DNA of 64,000 nt from Ricordea florida (GCA_949710005.1 OX453272.1:8877133-8941132), one strand, 5' to 3'. Shown: positions 11,638 to 25,200, numbered from the stretch's first letter. Notes: generated by a model not told the origin, from the letters alone. Numbers and translations are program-made.

Positions 11638-13143
11638 AGTGGCATGGATTTAGACTTCATATGCCACCTTGCGGGTAATTCCTCAAGTTATATTTCTAAT
11701 AAAATTGAATCATATTTTAACGTCACAGAGGCAATTACGCATTACCACGCGCAAGACTCGCGAAAGCAATTAGCTTCGCGCGCGTCACAGGTTTAAAAGG
11801 TAACTACGCAGTGTTATATGGGATGTAAAATACGTCTAATCGTAAATTAAACATGACATGTATAAGTTGCAATCCATTTCTATCATTGCCATTCTTAAGA
11901 TAAGTGCAAATTTTAAAATTAACTTAAGTACAGAGAAGTAATAGAGAACCTTACATTCCACTGAGATAACATGCATGTGACTATTTGCTCGCGAACCTGT
12001 CATTTTGGCGGGAAAACGTGAAAACGTCTTTTTATGATTGGCCAGTTTTTGGTGTTGCAAATAATGTGATTACCAAACGATTCCAAAAATGGGTTTGAAT
12101 AAGAACTGACCAATGCGCACACCACATCATCAACCAGTTTCTTTACGACGTGGCTTAATTATAAGTCAAATTTCTGAAATGCAAGCCGAACTGCTGGGCG
12201 CATTACGGCGGCTCAGTTAAGGATACTGCTTTAGCCTAAAATGAATTCTCTCAAATAAGAGGATATCTAACGTGTTATAACTCAGACCATACACATGGCA
12301 TTTTACCTTCTCGACCCATTCCGTTTCGATAAAATCAAACCACCCCATCACCACTCACTGTCTGACAGACAATACGATTTTACTGTGATCTCAAGCGTGC
12401 GACACTTCATGACAAAGCCGGCAATTTACTTTAATATAGACTGCGGTATTAGATGATACGACATCGATGGTCATGCTTATTTGCATGATGCTTTTTCAAA
12501 TTAGCTCAAGCAGAAACTGGAACGAACAAATGTATCAACAACTTCAGCAGTTTATGAAAACACTTTACACTGACAAACCACTTATTTAAACAGTTTTCAA
12601 GGAGTAAAATAGCCCTGTTGAATCATGTGCGCAAACTCTAATTTCTTCTTAATCCGTAAATCCCAGAGGGCACGACTGAAAAATCCACCAATAAACGGCG
12701 TTAATAAAAAAGCCGCGTGAGAGAAGAGTAATAATTTCGGGATTGTAATGTGAATTCCACGGTAGTTGTGGATAATGTTTCAGAAACTTAAGTAGAGTAA
12801 ACGTGACAACAACCAAACAGAGGGTGTTATTATTCCTGTATCAAAAATCGTTGCCAGTAGTAATAATAGTGTTTAATAATGAATCAAGAGAATCTGAGTT
12901 CTAATTATCACTATTACTACTAAGAACATTTTGCCCAACAATTGACTTCACTGTAATAACTAAGCATAAAGCCTCTACGTATCGCGACAGTACTTGATGG
13001 CAACCAAACTTAGATGTGTGGGCACACTCTTTCGTGATAATTGGCTTTAAAAACAGCAAACAAGCTGTAAAGTTTACAATTGTCTTAATCCGTCTGATTT
13101 TTTGATATTCTACCAAATTAACCGATGTAAAAAATTCACCCTT
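11638..13143. other. Intergenic stretch, no gene seen
   Basis: The part next to 11637 is the 5' flank of the F-box gene and has GCGCGCGTCAC / CGCGAAAGC motifs around 11750-11790. No reading frame or splice-bounded exon stands out in the remainder. The 12.4-13.1 kb part is probably the 3' flank of the minus-strand gene ending at 13144. Confidence 0.5.
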
Positions 13144-14256
13144 TCACTCATCAATCTTTTCTAGCTCAACGTGGTTTTCTTTCTCAAAGACAGACAGAAC
13201 TGATGGTGGAGCGGGCTCGTCTCTGAATCGAAGATAGCGAATTTTTCTCATTTCCTCCTCTGACGGTATTTCCTCTTGTAGTTTTCTTAACCTTTCGTCA
13301 ATAACTTCATTAAAATCCATGAATCCAAGGCTCCTTAAATCCGGCATGGAGCTTGATAGACCGTCATCTCTGCTGGCTTTCAAGAGCAAAGAGTTTCTGA
13401 AGAGTTCTTCATCCACCACAAAGGCTTTGTCGTTTTCAAATGAACTGCCGCTTTCAGGATTCGGTTCATTCTGAGCTGGTTCCTCTGGTGGTTCTTCAAT
13501 GTTTATAGTTGGAATCTCTTCGCTTGACGAGCGTCTCAAAGTTCCTTTTTTCACTGATCTTGTATCGCGATCTCCTGAACTTGTATTTGGTCTCAGCAAG
13601 AAATCGCTGACTCTGTCACTTAGATTGACTGTCGGCGCCGTGTTGAAATCTTCTGAGCTTCGGCTTTTGAGCTTATCAGCGGCTTGCTCACCAACAGTAG
13701 GGGACTTTTTACCCTTAGGGGGACTAGGTATTAAGCTGCTTTCTGTCGATGATGTTCTTAAATCAGGTGTAGATTTGGGTTTGTAGAGATTCAGATTGTT
13801 CGCTGTGGGTAAGTGATTCACGTATCCGTTTGTCACCCCTGTGCGTCTTGCGTTCGCAGCCTTCGGTCTTTCAGAACGTTCCACTCTCTTGCCAACCAAA
13901 CCAGTTTGTGTTGCGTTTATTTGTGGTAAAAATGGAGCTGGAAATGTGTTCATCCGATGGCCTGGCGTAGTAGAGCTTTTATATAACGCTGAGGGTTGCT
14001 GATGGCGGGGTATTCTAACTTGTCTTGGGTCACTTAGTGAAGCGCCAAGTGGAAGCTTCCCAAGTTGAGTTGTTGTTGGACGTTTTTTAAACTTTGACAG
14101 TTTCAAATCCATAATTTCTGCTTGTAAACTCACTAGGTTTTGATGAAGCTGTAAATCAAGGTGTTGAAGATGCCCCATAAGCCGTCTATTCTCACTCGCG
14201 TTTTTCAGGGTCATTCCTCTACTCATGTCACTTTGAGACGCATCAATCTTCTTCAT
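13144..14256 (-). CDS. Unrecognised coiled-coil/disordered protein, 370 residues
   Basis: An intact single frame begins MKKIDASQSDMSRGM. A short helical, Leu/Gln-rich segment at about residues 20-58 (HLQHLDLQLHQNLVSLQAEI) is predicted coiled coil from its heptad spacing. It is followed by about 200 residues rich in Ser, Pro, Thr, Lys and Arg. The C-terminal third is acidic (around SSSEEIPTINIEEPPEEPAQ) and ends in a Glu/Arg-rich helical stretch (ERLRKLQEEIPSEEEMRKI). No signal peptide or membrane segment is visible, so it is probably intracellular. A faint resemblance to coiled-coil proteins such as CCDC190 is possible but not established. Codon use is unremarkable and the frame covers over 1.1 kb, which supports a real gene. 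Confidence 0.7.
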   Translation of the reverse strand: MKKIDASQSDMSRGMTLKNASENRRLMGHLQHLDLQLHQNLVSLQAEIMDLKLSKFKKRPTTTQLGKLPLGASLSDPRQVRIPRHQQPSALYKSSTTPGHRMNTFPAPFLPQINATQTGLVGKRVERSERPKAANARRTGVTNGYVNHLPTANNLNLYKPKSTPDLRTSSTESSLIPSPPKGKKSPTVGEQAADKLKSRSSEDFNTAPTVNLSDRVSDFLLRPNTSSGDRDTRSVKKGTLRRSSSEEIPTINIEEPPEEPAQNEPNPESGSSFENDKAFVVDEELFRNSLLLKASRDDGLSSSMPDLRSLGFMDFNEVIDERLRKLQEEIPSEEEMRKIRYLRFRDEPAPPSVLSVFEKENHVELEKIDE

Positions 14257-15317
14257 GACTGAATCTCATTCCACTGAAACTACATCCCGAGCTTGCAATC
14301 TTGCATGAATTTAAATTTATAAATTTACAAATGTCAAATTAAACCCTGCTTTAGGATTGCTTGCGGTAGCCTTCTGGGTCACTTTGCCAATAGATTAGAT
14401 CTTCCAAAAACACGAAGGATCAATTCGCAACGATCCTGCCAAAATAATTACCAACTCGAAGTGTCGTCTCATGGTTCCGATGTTCTCTGACGAGAAGTTC
14501 GTTTACCCTAATATGATCACGTATTTGTCACGCAATGTCACGCTCTGTCGGATTTGAAACAATATGAATGCATTATCAGTTGCGTAAAATGCCAAAATCC
14601 CGCCTGTGTTGACGTAATAGTTGTTGTTTTGGTACCGTGACGCACAAATTGCAGTAGAGCACAAACTGCATGGTCTCGAGGTGTGTTCAGTTGTTTAACA
14701 TTTCCGAGGGCGGTCCCACAACTATTTATCTAGGGCAGGTTGATTAAAATCTAAAATAAAATACGACGATTAAGTTTTGTTGGTGAAGTCTAAACCACAA
14801 AATAATAATAATTGTGTAGAAGACGATTATTTTTGTTTTCAAAGTTTCGTATATAGTTCCGTTGTTTTAGGTTCTTGTGTGTATTGTTTCCCTGTACAAA
14901 CAAACAAACAACATGGCTGGTAGATTGGAACTGTGATTGTCGACCACCAGAAAGTTTGGTGTTACGCTGCAAAGTCAGGGCTGTTTTCAATGACCTGCGG
15001 AAAGTTACTCTTCGAGTGTAGACGTTTTTCCGGCGGAGAGAATCAAGTACCAGAAAAACGTGTGCGTTCGCAGGCTTGTGGAATGTAAGTTTGTGATCGC
15101 TCTGCTTACGCACTTCGATCTGGTGAATAGCTATCAATCTCGGGCAACATTTCAATTCATTCAGACGTGAAAATGTAACATTTGGTGTGTAAGATTAGCC
15201 TGCTCAGACGGGTGTCAATCTCGAGATTAACCTGACGACATGTACTCGTTTTGGGATGGTCTGTGTGCAGCTGTTCCGATTGGCCGGATATAAATTACTT
15301 TTATTTTAGTGTAACTA
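14257..15317. other. 5' flank of the 370-residue gene and intergenic DNA
   Basis: No supported exon was found. Short reading frames in this interval lack splice signals or family resemblance. The first 400 bp presumably include the promoter of the gene starting at 14256. Confidence 0.45.
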
Positions 15318-15759
15318 GGGTTGTCCACATTATACCGGCATAATTTTGAGCATAATAGTGAGGTATCAGCATCGAGCATTATGCCAGCATAATAGTAAGA
15401 AAAATTCCCGGAAATATGTCAAAATATCGAAAATAAATAAATACATCGGAGTTAGGTACAATCTCGAAATTGGGATTCCTGATTACCTGTGGAGAAATAT
15501 ACGTGACAATAGACTAGGGCCTCCATCATGCTTCAGTATAACCAAAGATGATCACATTACTTACACCATATGTTGTCTATATAATCCTCCATATAAGCAT
15601 ATCAAGCGATCGTATTTTATTTTAGGTAAAAAAAATGAGTGATCCGGGGAAAAAATTCTGAGCATAATAGTGGAACTTTTTGAGCATAATAGTAAGATTT
15701 TTTGAGCATAAAGAATTAGCATAATAGTGAAAATTGTGAGCATAATGTGGATAACCCCA
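15318..15759. mobile_element. Non-autonomous hAT-like transposon with 8-bp target duplication
   Basis: The left end TAGGGTTGTCCACATTAT and the right end ATAATGTGGATAACCCCA form an 18-bp terminal inverted repeat with two mismatches. The element is flanked by AGTGTAAC on both sides (15310-15317 and 15760-15767), an exact 8-bp duplication as hAT elements make. The interior carries repeated GAGCATAATAGT motifs near both ends and no transposase. Confidence 0.85.
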
Positions 15760-15767
15760 AGTGTAAC

Positions 15768-16807
15768 CATAGGCTCAAGCCAGGCAAACGATCCAAGCGC
15801 AGACAAGGGGGACCCGGAAAGGGGAGATCTCTCTCTCTACCTCCCCTCCCCTCCTCTTGTTCCTTCCCTCTCCCTACACTGCCCCTGTCAGGATTGTGGC
15901 TCGCTTTTCTGGTTTTATGACAGTTTTGGGCCCGGGGGGGTACTTGGGTTAATGTTTGCTGACCTCATTTTAGTCTAGTTCCCGGGGGTTTTGGGTCATA
16001 GTTTGAGAAATATTGACGCATCCAGTAAAATACATTTTACTAATTTGGGACTGAGCTAAGTCTACTCGCCTTTCTTTTCAATTCTCGGTTGAAACATTAA
16101 TGAACATTATTACTGTAACAATCCCTGAGCCAAAAGTTGCCATTTTGTTCAGATTGCTCCTATTAACATCAGAACGTTTTGGATTTAAAACGATACGGGA
16201 AAAGTCTTCGGTTGATAATTTCAGGTGTGAACAAATATGCAGGTGGTTTTCCTGAAATAGAAGCTTATTAATCGCAATGATGGACATTTTATATCCACTG
16301 CCCTCTAAAATTCTTCATTTATGATAAAGTTTCGAATTAGTGTCGTCTAGGTATTTCAGAAAAGTTTTTTTAGATGACGTTTTAGAACCTTGCAGCAAAA
16401 TATGATGTCTTATTAGAACACATGAACTAATGCCGTGCCGCATTGCTTATAAATAATGCATATCTTTGCTTTGTCGAGGATTACCCAAACAGGGAAGTTA
16501 TTCTCAAACAAACTGAGATCAATTTTTCGTCTATTCCTGGAATAATTCAGCTTTAATATACATACAGCAATTGAGTGATACAAACTCCGATGAACCTTTG
16601 AAATGAGTTTCTGAGCCTGTCGTAACCGTAGAACTTGTTGAGAACAGAGCGTAGTCCCGATGTTTAGTCCGTTTGACCGCAGTTTTGACGACTGTTTTTT
16701 CAGCAAGATTTTGAAGCGGGTGTATGTGTATTGTTGCAGATCATCCGTCAACTCTTGCCCGGATTGTCACAAATGTGTTTTTTGTTGGAGAGGTTTTCTC
16801 TATAGAG
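15768..16807. other. Intergenic stretch
   Basis: A pyrimidine-rich CTCTCTCTAC/CCCTCCCCTCC tract lies at about 15825-15880 and a G-run near 15930. No exon is supported. Confidence 0.45.
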
Positions 16808-19800
16808 ATGAATTTCTTCTTGAAAAGTAAGTTCAGTTCTATGACAGTTTAGTTTTCGTAACTTGAATTGTTCGTTGTAATTTTCTGCGTTTTATTATAT
16901 ATCATGATCATTAGTAAATCGCCCACACTGTGCGAAGCAGCTCCTCGGCAATGTCACAGTATCTGATTGTTTGTATGAAACTACTCTGAAAAAGCTCGTT
17001 TCACGATTGTTAACCTATTTTAGCGACGAAATTAGTTATTTTGTACGCGTCTGTGATAAGTGCGGAGGATAACGTAAAAAAAATTAAAGCAAATGTTGCT
17101 TTTTTTTCTCGTTTACAAGGAAAAAGTAAGACCTGAGTGGGTAAAACAAAAATGTTGACCAGGTACTGAACTACTTTCCAGTGACAATTATATTCTCATG
17201 TGTGCTGCGTTTAAGCAGTTCACTCCTAAAAAGAATTTGTATATGACATGAATTATTGTTTAGCAAAATGAACCAGCATATATGAAACCGATCGATTATT
17301 ATTATTGTATTTTTTTTCGTCTTGATGAAGTTTCTCTGTTCTTTCGTGAGAAAGATTGTTTTTGATAGTTCGAGCGACACTAATGGGTAAGTTAGGCCCG
17401 CAGGACATGAACGCCAGCACGACGGGGTGAACGAAACAAAACACGACTCACACGTACGCGCGAAATCACGATTAGTGCTCGCACGGTAATGGTGAAGAAT
17501 GCGGTCTCCATCGGTGACAGTGAGCTTATACATATATGCCTACTCGGTAATCATGAAACAATAATATAAAACTGAGTTATAAGCACAGTGTACAGTGTCT
17601 TATAGATATCTATTCTGCACATTGTCTCATAGATATCTATTCTGTACATTATTGGATTTTGTTTTTCGAGAACCTTTATACCATGTTTAAGTTTACCGAT
17701 AGTAATGTAACAATTCATAGGAAGTATAAATATTTATCCTTCAACGCAATAAAAGCATGTCATAAACGCGGGACATCATGGCCATTCAGAACTGTAATAC
17801 TGCACACTACTTTTCACAATGGAAAAATAGCGGCATTAACAGCCGAAGTCGTGCATTGTGTCATTTATTTCTTGCCAACTTGCCTTCGTGCTTTCCAAAA
17901 GGAGGACAGGAAAAGTAGTCTTAACTTTAACGTCATCATTTGCTCCTTAATTAAGTAGTCAATGGTGGTGGTTGCCCTTTAGTTTTCACACTGAAGAAGA
18001 AGTACCTACAGTCTTGGCGAAAAGGTTCGGCACGGTGCATCTTTGTAACATAAGCTAGACATATATTGCTAACCAAGAACGACATTTTTTCCCCTCTCCC
18101 ACCCCTCACCCCAGCCCCCCTCTTAAATGATGTTCATGTGATTGCTGAACGATTTCAGGAATCAACAGTTATTGGGGGAGGAATGTTAACGGAAGTAATA
18201 AGAAAAGGCAGTAATTGTATGCATGTGGCTACTGCATTTATTAAATTTATTCAGACCTTTTTTCAACTGCAAACGTGACGATGTCGGTGTGTGGGGCAGG
18301 CATATGGCCCTTTAGACCTTGCAGATATTTCCCACAATTCTTGGCGGTGGGCGAATTGTATTGTGCATTGTGAGTGGCTAAATACTAGGCACGCGCTGAT
18401 TGGCTCCTTCACTCACTCAATCACTCGTGTTTCCTTTGACATTTTGGCTCCTGCATTATTTCATCTGCAGTAGCCAAAAAAAATTAAGAAACAGCAGAAT
18501 ATCGCACACTTAGGCACTACTCTGACGAGACGGATTAAAGTCTTTTGGCCAGGATTGTAGGTTTCTTAACAGGAGTGGGTGACAAGCTGATGGTTTTAAT
18601 TAACACTGCGACAGTGGAATGTTACCCCATACACCTTATTCCAAAATGGCGGAAAATACATTATTCTTTTGTCGTCATGTTAATTGGCCCTCATTGCCTC
18701 GATCGCAACCGCAGAATTTAAAAAAATCTTTGGCTTAAAACGAGGCAATGAGGGCCAATTCAACATATAGGCAAAAGAATAATATATTTTCGGCCATTTT
18801 GGAATAAGGTGTATTCAGAGGTGAATGGTGTAGTAATATTCCGGGAAACCAGAGGTACAAACCACTTTAGGTGTCCTTTCACTAACCTGCTTTGCCCCTT
18901 GTCAGCCTCTATGAAGAAATCTCGCCCCAGGAGTGGAGCAAACTTGAAAATGAGGTTCGCAGGATCCGAGGTGAGTTTAAAATGGACAGTGATGTCCACG
19001 CCCACACGAGACCAAACAAACACGCGGATAGAACAGAAGCTTCTTAAAAGAAACCCATATACCTTGATGGATGGTACACTCAGTAGATCCTATTTTGTTT
19101 GTCCTTTAAGATTTCAAGCCTATAAGCGCGTATTTGGTTAGAGATCAAAGAAACGTGGAAAATACAAGATGGCGGACAGCTGAAAAATTTCTCAGAAAGT
19201 AACCGTCCTAATGCGCATGCCCAACCGTGACACTGCCCCTTTAAACCATGAAATAACGGTTCGACCACAAAATTAGGCATCATACTTTGTGAAATACGCC
19301 GTTAAGAGCGAGACGCTCAGATTCTTCCTAACGGTGTGTTATATGTAATGTATCACTGCCTCTCTCGTTTCTTTTTTTTTGTTTCTTCTATCAAGCTCAA
19401 TAACATTTTAATACCATGCTTTTAAACGACTTTTTTTGTTTAAGAGAATAGATCATATCTATTGTGCTTGATTTGATTCTTGTAATTATGTGCCAGTCTT
19501 ATTTTTCTTCTATCTATAGTTAATTACAATAAAGGAACATTTTAAATAAGAAATCCCTTAAAACCATGTTTTCAGTTAAAAAATTAAGAAAACGATTTTT
19601 TTATCAGGTGACGTGGAGGAGAAAATTATTTTGGTGGAGACAAATGTTCGGTCTCCTTTATCAGCAGGAAGTTGTTCAGGCTCCGAAGGTCAACACTCCA
19701 TTCCAACACGTTCATTGGTGGATTACCAGGCGAGTGACTTCATTCATGAGCCATCAGATAATAAAGAACTGTCGCCTAAGAAACGTCTGAATGTAGGCAA

Positions 19801-20314
19801 TGTGCGCTCATACACACAGCCACACATCGCAGAAGAAATATGGAAAAGAGGAAATTCGGCCAAAGTCAAGAATAGATCTTTGAGAAGTTTTTTCACAAAG
19901 AAAAACGTTTTAAAATTTACGAACGATGAAGGTGAAGAAGGCCTAGAAGTAAGTGCAGCTTTTTCTAATATTCAATCCAGCATCAATCTCAAAACAAAGG
20001 TTCAAACCAGTCGACGCAAGAACACCACAGAGTCAGAAATGGAGGGTTTCCCGACATGCATCTTCCCTACATCATTTGCTGCACACGTCAGGAGGCAAGG
20101 TCCTCGGTCTACTGCCAATTGTACCCAGACCCTGCGCAGGTGTAACTTGAGTGTGTCTGACGCCGACGTGTTTGAAAGCGAGGTGCAAAGCAATGTTACG
20201 TTCAATCCACTGTTTGATGACGATGACAGTGACAATGATGAGATTAGAATGCGATCGAGAAAGTATCGATTGTACACGATCAAGGAGGAATCGGAAGCCT
20301 TGGACTTGTTATAG
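16808..20314 (+). CDS. Unrecognised protein; terminal exon 19608-20314 with a tentative first exon 16808-16826
   Basis: The well-supported part is a long frame from a splice acceptor (TTTTTTATCAG before 19608) to a stop at 20312-20314, about 235 residues. It begins in phase 1 (reading DVEEKIILVETNVRSPL) and needs an upstream exon. The only upstream candidate I found is a tiny exon, ATG to AAA plus one base at 16808-16826, followed by GTAAGT, which is also phase 1. The protein is mostly disordered: basic around NRSLRSFFTKKNVLKF, Ser/Thr-rich in the middle, then acidic (NPLFDDDDSDNDEIRMR). No signal peptide is visible. An ATTAAA at 20393 could serve as the polyadenylation signal. The first exon is speculative, the terminal exon likely. 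Confidence 0.5.
18630..18813. repeat. MITE with nested inverted repeats
   Basis: TACACCTTATTCCAAAATGG at the left returns as CCATTTTGGAATAAGGTGTA at the right, and inner arms GGCCCTCATTGCCTCG / CGAGGCAATGAGGGCC also pair. It lies in the possible intron of the gene ending at 20314. Confidence 0.85.
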
Positions 20315-22246
20315 ATTTCAAGGGACGAGAATTCAGCCTTATGAAAGAACGTCATCACAGATTTCTGTAGAAACGACATTTACTTGATTATCCAATTAAA
20401 CTGTGCAAAGAAAAAATTTTACATGAAAATCGCATTGTACGAACTGGCACACATGGCACAGCAGATGACTCGAAGTCATGTACCGTCGCACGTTCTGCCA
20501 AGAAACGCACAGTGTTTGTGATTAGTTGCTTAAGGTTTGACTTGTTTGTATAAACCACGTATTTAGGTGGTTTGCCATTAGTTTGCGGAAACTGTTTTCT
20601 GAGTTTAGATAATGCCGTAAACAGATGGGAAAAGGTCAAATGAGAGAGAGACCGATACTTCTTGTTAATTGTGGAGCTCAGTTAGGGTGAACATTGTGAT
20701 ATTTTCATAGCGACTCAATCCACTCAAGTTCACCCTGCGTATACCAATTGTTAACTCCCTAATTAGCCATGCGAACGCAATGCCTTTATATAGCAAACGT
20801 GGCTAAAACAAGAAAATTGGAATAAACCAAAAAAACTACTCCTGCCATGTATGAAAAAGCTAATATCGCTAATTGGAAATATTTTTTTTCTGTTACGTTT
20901 CCATCAAATGGCGATACCACCACTATAGATTTGGTTTTTCCACACACAGTTGAAAAAGCTTAAATCGTTTGTAAGATTTTAGTAATTTGTAAGCTGATGG
21001 GGTTTATAAATTGTCTTTTTTAAACTTGCAAAAGTACAAGCTGTCACCTGTGAGGTTTTGATTTCAGAATCAAAACCGACCTTGTTTTTTTCTGTTAGGA
21101 AGTTCCATTTATATCGTGTTAGATTGAATCACCTGTCGTCTTCAGATCACGTGCGAGGGAAACAACAACGGACGAAAAGTTGTTATTTCCCTATTTAGGA
21201 TTTTAGTCGCATGACATAAATTTGTTCAACAGAATTTCAGCTGAATTTAGTTCGAAGAGTTGATCGCTTTGCTAAAGAAAGAAATCCGTAAAGTGAAGGT
21301 AAGAGTTTCTTTAATGTTAAATTATTTTCGATTCCTTAACGCTATCCTAAAGCCGTAAAAAGTTGATTTCAACCTTAAAGCGTGAAATGTCATAAATACC
21401 TCGTAAATGATAATACTCGGGGGCTGTCGTAAAAAGTCCTCAGAACAAATTAGGCTAACTTTGTTAAGTGAAATTACGCGCACTACCGAGTTAGGAACTT
21501 GGCTGATCATGAAACGGGAAGCATATTTTCCATTGAGGCTTTTAATTCTTCTATAAATTTCTTTTCAATTTGTGTCAGTCAAGCCAGCCTGTGAAGCGCT
21601 TGCAATTAGGAAGTGACACATTTTGATAAACAACACGCTTTACCAGCATTAGTCTTAGCAATCCTTTGGGTTAAAAAATATTCCCGTTTCTGCAAAATTA
21701 GGGTGAAATGGATTGTTCTTCCCGGACAATTTAGAGAGAATCGCCAGTTATTTTACTGTCTAGTTCAGCAGATGCATTCATTAGTTTCTCAGGAATTGTT
21801 TAATGAACTTGCCGAAAATTACGTCAACTTTGCTTTGTTCTTAAGGCAGGTTGGAATAAATCCACCTTCCTACTCCACCCTAATGACATAAATTATGAAG
21901 TGTTTTCTTGCACAACATGTCAGTTCATATATTTGAACTCAACACAGGACACGTCCCATGTGGAGCCTAGCTTTAAAGACAGCTTAGTTTGTGGTGTAAC
22001 TTGACTTTTTCAAATCAGCAAAGGATCATACTTCTCAATTTGACTGAACAAGTTTAGTATTACAAACACAAAATATGATTTTATATTAGGAATTATCTTT
22101 CCCTTTAAAGTTTTGATTTACCTTTTATTTCTAAAATTAAGAGTCATTAGTGAGTTCAGCTTCTGGGTTTGATGGGCTCATGGTCACTACCCTTTTTATC
22201 ACATGGTTTGTCTTCGTTTTCTTCCTCTTTTTAGCTAGAACCAATA
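20315..22246. other. Intergenic stretch before gene A
   Basis: No exon is supported. The bases before 22247 (CTTTTTAG then CTAGAACCAATA) look like a splice acceptor, so gene A may have an upstream non-coding exon somewhere in this interval. Confidence 0.4.
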
Positions 22247-25200
22247 ATGGCCGCACCTCAGCTCTTATTGGCTACCCTCCTGTCAATCACGTGCGGCGCC
22301 TTTGCTCAGCAAGGGCAACTTCCCACAGGTACTAACACTACAAACGAGGAAAGGGAAGAAAGAGTTTTAATGCGAAATGAGTGGAGGAAAAGTCAAACAA
22401 ATTGGCAAGATGTATTTATCAGGAATTTATAGCTATAAAACCAGTGAAAATTTTGAGATAATGGAGGTGACAGCTGAAGCGGAAACCCTATCCTACTTTC
22501 ACACTAAACGATCACTGTCTGGAATTTAAGGCAACTTAATTCAAGGGTTTGTAGTTGAAAACCGTGTGATGTGGTAAACAGGTTAATGGAATCCATCTAT
22601 ACAACTTACGGCATTAAACAGCATAGACAGAGTCTGTGTTTTGGCATTACTAAAAAGTCTACAGTTTCAGTCATTATATACCGTTCGTTTTCATTGTTTC
22701 TTGTTTGATCTAACGCCACAAATTCATTGCGCCTTTATAGGGATGAAGATACAGGGAACGAAGAAGAATGTTCAGGCTCCACAAGTAGTGAACAAACTTC
22801 AAACCAATCAGGAGCCTGGAGCATTAGTACCAGGTCCTCCTCCAGGTAAGATATTAGCGTCATGATTGGTTAATTAGGTAATAGATTAATTGATTGATTG
22901 ATTGATTGAGTGAGTGACAGTGACGTATTCGACTCTTTCCACAGTTCCGACACTAAACGTTTCCATCAAGCATCTTTCCAAGCCGCCAAATATGGCAGGT
23001 AGAGTTATTGTGATAAATCTGAAAAAAAAAAGAGTTAATTCATTTCCTTCCAAAGAAGTTAAGCCTACAAATGCTCAACGTAAGAACAGTTTTTTTATTT
23101 TTTTATTTTTTTATTTTTTTTTTTATTTTTTTTTTCCCACACAGAAAAAATTTTTAAAAAAGAAAGGAAAAAAGCTTACAAATGTACAGCACATGAAGAG
23201 TTACAATATTAGATAACATTAACTGTATAAGAGTAAATCTTTGTATGCACTTTTGCGATAGATAAGGTGGCAAGGAAACCCAATAGGAGCTATATAGTTT
23301 GTAAAAATTTGGCCTCCTCTTATTTAGTTAAGATTCAGTGTAAGCTGCCGCCATGTCATGGTCGGGCGTGGTTAATTCATAGCTCTCTCGATAACGTATT
23401 GTTTTAATGAAGTCTCGAGATTCGAGTGACTTAAATTGAAAATAGAGTGCCTTAAATTTGGCCCCTTAACAAATTTTTATTTGTTCTGTACTGAGAAACT
23501 ATTAAAGAGTAAATTGTTTTTTTTTTTCTTTTTTCTTTTTTTTACAGAGGCTTTGGTGACAGTTCCACTTGCAAAGAAGAAAGAAAAAACTGGTACAGTT
23601 ATGACCCGTTTTCGTATACCGAATCTGCGGTAGCTGCTTATCGGATGAGAGTTATTTACCCAATCAATTTTGATTGTCCCTTTTAAAGAATCTAGCTGTA
23701 GACCATTATTGAACGCTCTCCAAAAGTGACAAGCGGAAAAACTGTAAAGTTATTAAAAAACATAATTCAAAATCTAAAATAGAATGTGGAGGATGCGCCG
23801 TGCTTGTGGGCTCCGATGTTCATCATCCTGGTTCGTGTAAATTACTGGCGGGTTCAGAGACCGTTGCTATTGAAATCAGCTTATTAAGGGACGGACCATT
23901 AGAAAAGTGATGGGGGGGGGGTGGGGAATTTTCAGCTTGCACGAATTTTTTTTTCGCTGACTGCTTGTGCAGGAATTTTTTTTTCAGGTGAACCCCTCTG
24001 CACGAATTTTTTTTACTACGTGTGAAAAAGTCACAATTGGACCTTCCTTCTGCATGAATTTTTTTTTACCTTCTTCTTTGCATGAATTTTTTTTTGTTTT
24101 TTTCCCCACACCACCCCCCCCCCATCACTTTTCTAATGGTCCGTCCCTAATGTCAAACAAACAAAAATACGAAAAAAAGGAAAAAAAATTATCTTGGTCG
24201 GTAGTGATGACGATTTTTGTTATTTCCCTCTCAAGTGGAAGAGAAGAAGATAGATGATTTAAAGTTGACCAAGGAAGAAAAAGGTACAGTAACTTAGCAA
24301 ACATGTTCTATTTGCAATGTTTGTTTCTGCATTCACAAAGCAGAGCTAAATACATTGGTGATTTGATAGAATGATCATTATTTTCATTATTACTATTTGT
24401 AACTAAACAACATACAGATTATAGCAAACCTCAAACCCTCTTTATAACCCTTTGTTACCAATAAGAATCATAGAAAGGATGAGAAATTTGTTAATGAACA
24501 ACACTTCAAACATGTATAGGAAAACTCAACTGAAAGATGACTTACAACAAGAGAGCATATGTTCTCTTGCTTACAAGAAGGATCAAGGATAAGCAAAATA
24601 CGCAAGGGGAACTTCACATTTTTTCTTCACATTTGACCAAAATTTCGGATCAATGTAAGTATCTGGTCAACTGTGCACCTACCCCTCCCCTAAACCAACA
24701 AGTAATATTAAGTTAAAAAGCTAGCGTTAATTTTGGGTTTGGGGAGGGGTAGGTGCACAGTTGCCCAGATACTTACACTGCAAAATTTCAAGTGGAATGG
24801 GAACCATGTTGAAGCAGTTGTATCTTGAGCGGTTATCTGGATTCCCCGAAAAGAAAAACACCATAGAAATTTCCAATTATTTTTGTTTATATCGTAATTT
24901 ATGTCAATTGGAGGAGAGTCAGGTTTGCAAATACTACGATTTAAATGCGAAAGTTACTGACTCACAAAGGATCTACAATCCTTGGGACAGGGGACAGGCC
25001 CCGTTTCATACCTTGACTAATAGACTCTACCCTCTCCTCCCCTTTTGGCAATGTTGGTTTCATGTTCAAACCAATATTCTTGGTGTATCAAACAACATTC
25101 CACGGGGAGAGAAGGATAGAAATAGAAATGTTCACATGGTATGTTTGAAAGTGGTCAAGGTCAAGATATTGTCTCTGGTGTCAAGGGTTTTTCGTTAGGA

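Noticed and set aside
18809-19141. 110-residue plus-strand frame with a possible first exon ending at 18970 (GAG then GTGAGT)
   Set aside because: It overlaps a MITE end and is in phase 0, incompatible with the acceptor at 19608; it reads like transposon-derived sequence.
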